Positions 6,715 to 8,979 of a DNA stretch of 8,979 nt are shown in pieces. A model generated the notes under the pieces. It worked only from the letters and a program-made list of their open reading frames with translations, ran no database searches and was not told the origin of the DNA. The stretch is from Oscillospiraceae bacterium. GTDB lineage: Bacteria > Bacillota_A > Clostridia > Oscillospirales > CAG-272. The position numbers and the translations under genes are program-made. Location: positions 1 through 8,979 of the forward strand of contig SVSF01000073.1 in assembly GCA_015064425.1 (NCBI GenBank). The letters are read 5' to 3'. The stretch's first letter is position 1, and every line of letters starts with the position of its first letter.

Positions 6715-7692
6715 ATGAAAAGTGCTATTATTGGTCTGGGCGTTGTCGGTAACGTACACTTAAAGGTACTTTCCGCCCAAGGCAAGGAGATAGCCGCTCT
6801 CTGCGATATTGACACAGAAGCGGCAAAAAAAGCGAGAGACACTTACTCTCCCAATGCAAAAATATACACCGACTGGAAGCTTATGATAGACGAGATATCG
6901 CCCGATGTGGTACATATATGCACGCCTCACTACCTTCACGGAGAAATGGTAATATACTCTTTGAACAAAAATATAAACGTTCTCTGCGAAAAGCCTCTGT
7001 GTATGAAGAAGGACGAGCTCTCGACGGTACTTGCCGCGGAGGAGAACTCATCAGCCCGTCTTGGTGTATGTCTGCAAAATAGGTATAATCCCGCAAATAT
7101 TTTTGCAAAAGAGTATTTAAAGGATAAAGAGATCGTGTCGGCAAACGGTATCATGACCTGGCACAGAGACGAAAAATATTATGCCTCGGGTCCTTGGAGA
7201 GGAAAACTTGACACAGAAGGCGGAGGAGTTTTGATAAACCAGGCCCTTCATACCTTGGATCTTCTGCAATGGTTCTGCAGCGAACCGCAGTACGTTGCCG
7301 CATGTGAAAACAATTTTACTTTAACTGACATTATCGAAGTTGAAGACACCCTTTCGGCAGTATTCTTCGGTAAAAACACATTCAGTCTTTTTGCAAGTAA
7401 TGCGTCTGCCTCGGATATGCCCGTGTGCATTAATATAAAGACCGCAGACGGAGATATATTGACCCTGCTTCCCCGCTCTGCTTCGGTAAACGGAGAAACG
7501 GTAATAAACGAAAAGGAGCCCGGATTTATTGCAAAATCCTGTTACGGCAGAGGACACGAAGGTCTTATTGCAGATTTCTACGACCATATAAAGGAGGGCA
7601 AAGACTTTCCTATAAACGGTAAAGAAGCCTCTAAGGTAATGCGCCTTATATTTGCCGCATACGAAAGCCGAGGCAAAAAAATAAAAATATGA
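6715..7692 (+). CDS. Gfo/Idh/MocA-family NAD(P)-dependent oxidoreductase (second)
   Basis: This encodes a 325-residue dehydrogenase paralogous to the preceding gene. AIIGLGVVGNVH (4-15) begins the Rossmann fold. D31 and D33 (CDID) end strand two. EKP lies at 92-94 with K93 as the catalytic lysine. GGGVLINQALHTLDL (169-183) carries the likely catalytic H179. The gene starts directly on the base after the previous TGA, with GGGAG at 6703-6707 as ribosome binding site, and is the last of the operon. It shares WR(G/A) and GGGVLINQ blocks with the first dehydrogenase but differs enough to suggest another substrate or reaction direction. For example, one may oxidise while the other reduces the product. 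Confidence 0.9.
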   Translation: MKSAIIGLGVVGNVHLKVLSAQGKEIAALCDIDTEAAKKARDTYSPNAKIYTDWKLMIDEISPDVVHICTPHYLHGEMVIYSLNKNINVLCEKPLCMKKDELSTVLAAEENSSARLGVCLQNRYNPANIFAKEYLKDKEIVSANGIMTWHRDEKYYASGPWRGKLDTEGGGVLINQALHTLDLLQWFCSEPQYVAACENNFTLTDIIEVEDTLSAVFFGKNTFSLFASNASASDMPVCINIKTADGDILTLLPRSASVNGETVINEKEPGFIAKSCYGRGHEGLIADFYDHIKEGKDFPINGKEASKVMRLIFAAYESRGKKIKI

Positions 7693-7720
7693 AGGACGTC
7701 TGGACGTCCTTCATATTTTT
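7683..7720. terminator. Bidirectional intrinsic terminator between convergent genes
   Basis: An 18-bp perfect inverted repeat (7683-7700 with 7703-7720; in practice a 4-nt loop) has T-rich exits on both strands. The left arm contains the TGA stop of the oxidoreductase gene (7690-7692). The right arm touches the TAA of the phosphodiesterase gene (7720-7722). One hairpin therefore ends both transcripts. Confidence 0.9.
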
Positions 7721-8439
7721 TATTCAAGTATGTTGGAAGTGATGTAATCAACACCCATCTCCGCGAGAGCTTCCGCTCTTTCCTTGGAGTCTACAGTCCA
7801 ACAGTTTATCTCAAGACCCTTGGAATGGATAAGGTCAACAAGCTCCTTATTTACCGATCTGTGCTCAATATCAAGGCCGAAGCGGTTTTCTTCAAGCCAT
7901 CCGAGAAGTCCCGCATCCCATCCGCCGGTCAGGAACTGTATTCTTGCCTCGGGGAGCTGACGTCTTACCTCAAGAATGCTCTCGCTTATAAAAGATATAA
8001 ACACCGTATTTTCGATATAGTCATAGGAACGGATAAGCTCGATCATCTCAGTGAAAAGCTCTGTATTGGGTGCACTCTTAAGCTCGAGCACCGCTACCTT
8101 TTCGTATCTCTTGCAAATACGGATATATTCGTCAAGCTCGGGAATAAGAAGGTCGCGGCGGGTGGTATTGTAATCTCTGTCGTAAAGTCTTATATCCGCG
8201 ATCTTATCAAAGCTTTCTCCTTCGATATTTATGTCAACACCCGCAACGCGTGAAGGTGTGCCGTCGTGTATAATAGCAAACTTTCCGTCTGCGGTAAGAT
8301 GCATATCAGTCTCTATACCATAATAGCTCCGGTTCCCCGCTGCAACGAAAGCGGCACAGGTGTTCTCGCGTTCAAGTCCGCTTACACCTCTGTGAGCTAT
8401 CATCTTTGTATTTTTTTTGTCTATTTTTACCGTATTCAT
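7720..8439 (-). CDS. Glycerophosphodiester phosphodiesterase (GDPD family)
   Basis: This encodes a 239-residue cytoplasmic enzyme without signal peptide or membrane segment. It hydrolyses glycerophosphodiesters to sn-glycerol 3-phosphate and an alcohol, using a metal-dependent TIM barrel. The family's HRG is at 16-18 (H16, R17), E43 and D45 occur in IETD, H58 in IIHDG, and ELK at 119-121. The C-terminal INCWTVDSKE then DYITSN is typical. The region after HD (GTPSRVAG) departs from the common TLxRTT form, though the core catalytic residues are present. Length is normal for a short bacterial GDPD. GGAGGAG lies about 8 nt before the ATG. The gene converges on the sugar operon and probably has no direct link to it. 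Confidence 0.9.
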   Translation of the reverse strand: MNTVKIDKKNTKMIAHRGVSGLERENTCAAFVAAGNRSYYGIETDMHLTADGKFAIIHDGTPSRVAGVDINIEGESFDKIADIRLYDRDYNTTRRDLLIPELDEYIRICKRYEKVAVLELKSAPNTELFTEMIELIRSYDYIENTVFISFISESILEVRRQLPEARIQFLTGGWDAGLLGWLEENRFGLDIEHRSVNKELVDLIHSKGLEINCWTVDSKERAEALAEMGVDYITSNILE

Positions 8440-8481
8440 ATGCTTTCTCCTCCGGAATTATCTTTCAAGATTATTATCTAC

Positions 8482-8510
8482 ATTTTAGTTCTACGCAATG
8501 CATTTGTCAA
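8482..8510 (-). promoter_or_regulatory. Promoter of the phosphodiesterase gene
   Basis: On the minus strand TTGACA (8510-8505), a 17-bp spacer and TAAAAT (8487-8482) give a strong promoter. The expected leader before the ATG at 8439 is about 35 nt. Confidence 0.75.
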
Positions 8511-8542
8511 TATAATTAAAAATTTTTGTTTGATATAATTCA

Positions 8543-8571
8543 TTGACACATTCGGTTTTGTGTGGTAAGAT
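8543..8571 (+). promoter_or_regulatory. Promoter of tRNA-Leu
   Basis: TTGACA (8543-8548), a 17-bp spacer and TAAGAT (8566-8571) lie just upstream of the tRNA. An AT-rich stretch at about 8515-8540 could act as an UP element. It is back to back with the phosphodiesterase promoter. Confidence 0.8.
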
Positions 8572-8581
8572 AAATGCATAT

Positions 8582-8664
8582 GCGGGTGTGGCGGAATGGC
8601 AGACGCGCCAGACTTAGGATCTGGTGTCACGTACGTGCAGGTTCAAGTCCTGTCACCCGCACCA
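8582..8664 (+). tRNA. tRNA-Leu (anticodon UAG)
   Basis: This is an 83-nt class II tRNA with encoded CCA. The acceptor stem GCGGGTG (8582-8588) pairs with CACCCGC (8654-8660). The anticodon stem CCAGA/TCTGG (8608-8612, 8620-8624) carries loop CTTAGGA with anticodon TAG at 8615-8617. The long variable arm contains CACG/CGTG. The T arm has CAGG, TTCAAGT, CCTG. The UAG anticodon reads CUA and, by wobble, other CUN leucine codons. Confidence 0.97.
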
Positions 8665-8706
8665 AAAAGAAACGACAATTTTCGAGAGAGATTGTCGTTT
8701 CTTTTT
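8664..8706 (+). terminator. Terminator of tRNA-Leu
   Basis: A perfect 16-bp stem (8664-8679 with 8691-8706) with an 11-nt loop begins at the last base of the tRNA CCA. Its 3' arm ends in TTTCTTTTT, then GTTCTC. Position and T-run make it the likely terminator of the tRNA transcript. Confidence 0.75.
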
Positions 8707-8711
8707 GTTCT

Positions 8712-8796
8712 CTTCACTTTTCTCTTTTCGTTCTTCTCTCTTCTCTAAAATTGTCGTTTCCAGAGAAAAGATAAGAGAGAAAAGAGAAGAGAAAAG
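8712..8796. repeat. Long polypyrimidine/polypurine imperfect palindrome
   Basis: A 35-base C/T-rich arm (8712-8746) is matched by a 35-base A/G-only arm (8762-8796). By hand alignment 28 of 35 positions pair. The 15-base loop includes TTGTCGTTTC, so AAAATTGTCGTTTC (8747-8760) is the exact reverse complement of 8669-8682 in the tRNA terminator. No coding content is seen. Confidence 0.8.
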
Positions 8797-8799
8797 GTA

Positions 8800-8816
8800 G
8801 CTTTGCTCCGCAAAGC
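8800..8816. repeat. Small inverted repeat
   Basis: GCTTTGCTCCGCAAAGC is a 7-bp perfect stem with a 3-base loop. It lies directly upstream of the -35 of the last gene's promoter. There is no T-tract, so a terminator role is unlikely. Confidence 0.7.
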
Positions 8817-8817
8817 A

Positions 8818-8845
8818 TTGAATTAAAAACTAATTATGATATAAT
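8818..8845 (+). promoter_or_regulatory. Promoter of the S23-like gene
   Basis: TTGAAT (8818-8823), a 16-bp spacer and TATAAT (8840-8845) precede the final gene. Transcription would start near 8852, so the ribosome binding site would lie almost at the 5' end of the mRNA. The AT-rich context makes chance matches more likely. Confidence 0.6.
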
Positions 8846-8864
8846 ATATTTAGAGGTGAGTTTT

Positions 8865-8979
8865 ATGAGCAGTCCGTTACTTGAAAAATCTCTCGATTTT
8901 GCAACACAAATCGTATTGTTTTATGAAGAGTTTTCCAAAGTGAAAAAAGATACCACTATCGCCAAACAATTGCTTCGCT
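8865..8979 (+). CDS. Four-helix-bundle (S23/23S rRNA intervening-sequence-type) protein, partial
   Basis: The first 38 codons of a gene run off the window end. The start LLEKSLDFATQIVLFYEEF, with KQLLR further on, matches the pattern of S23-type four-helix-bundle proteins. In these, KS-FA--IV-LY and a later (K/R)QLLRSGTSIGAN are characteristic; the second half of that motif would lie just beyond the window. The family is found in 23S rRNA intervening sequences, as accessory protein in diversity-generating retroelements, and as stand-alone genes of unclear function. AGAGGTGAG at 8852-8860 is the ribosome binding site. The family call rests on a short stretch. Confidence 0.65.
   Translation, partial: MSSPLLEKSLDFATQIVLFYEEFSKVKKDTTIAKQLLR

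Noticed and set aside
8574..8774. Plus-strand frame covering the tRNA and the palindromes
   Set aside because: It overlaps a complete tRNA-Leu and its terminator; no coding signature.

Overview
The window looks like a chromosome segment from a low-to-mid GC Gram-positive gut-type bacterium of the class Clostridia. The evidence is AAGGAGG-type ribosome binding sites, sigma-A-like TTGACA/TATAAT promoters, a short MKK lipoprotein signal with an acidic Glu/Thr-rich linker, a tRNA with an encoded CCA end, and an S23-type four-helix-bundle gene. Genus cannot be read from the sequence.

Left third (1-2950): two tandem, leftward, separately transcribed genes encode secreted lipoproteins of unknown function. 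Each has its own promoter and its own hairpin/T-tract terminator. The pair share a perfectly identical 210-bp 5' module (signal peptide plus Glu/Thr repeat linker) but have clearly diverged ectodomains. Each ectodomain looks like two copies of one domain. Between the second lipoprotein gene's promoter and the next gene lie three phased CACTTA direct repeats.

Middle (3052-7692): a leftward AraC-family regulator is divergent from a tight four-gene rightward operon. The operon encodes two xylose-isomerase-like TIM-barrel proteins (sugar phosphate isomerase/epimerase superfamily) and two Gfo/Idh/MocA NAD(P)-dependent oxidoreductases. Genes overlap or sit 0-1 bp apart. The likely theme is oxidation, isomerisation or cleavage, and reduction of a sugar, glycoside or cyclitol, as known for 3-keto-glycoside chemistry. 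The substrate cannot be told from sequence and no transporter or glycosidase lies in the window. The operon ends in a bidirectional terminator shared with a convergent glycerophosphodiester phosphodiesterase gene.

Right end (8440-8979): the phosphodiesterase promoter is back to back with a strong promoter for tRNA-Leu(UAG). Downstream of the tRNA is a stretch of about 150 bp made of three consecutive inverted repeats, including a long polypyrimidine/polypurine palindrome. It is followed by a good promoter and the start of an S23/four-helix-bundle protein gene cut by the window edge.

The most interesting signals are the 5'-module identity of the lipoprotein pair, the phased repeats upstream of one of them, the double oxidoreductase/double TIM-barrel operon, and the palindrome block beside the tRNA.
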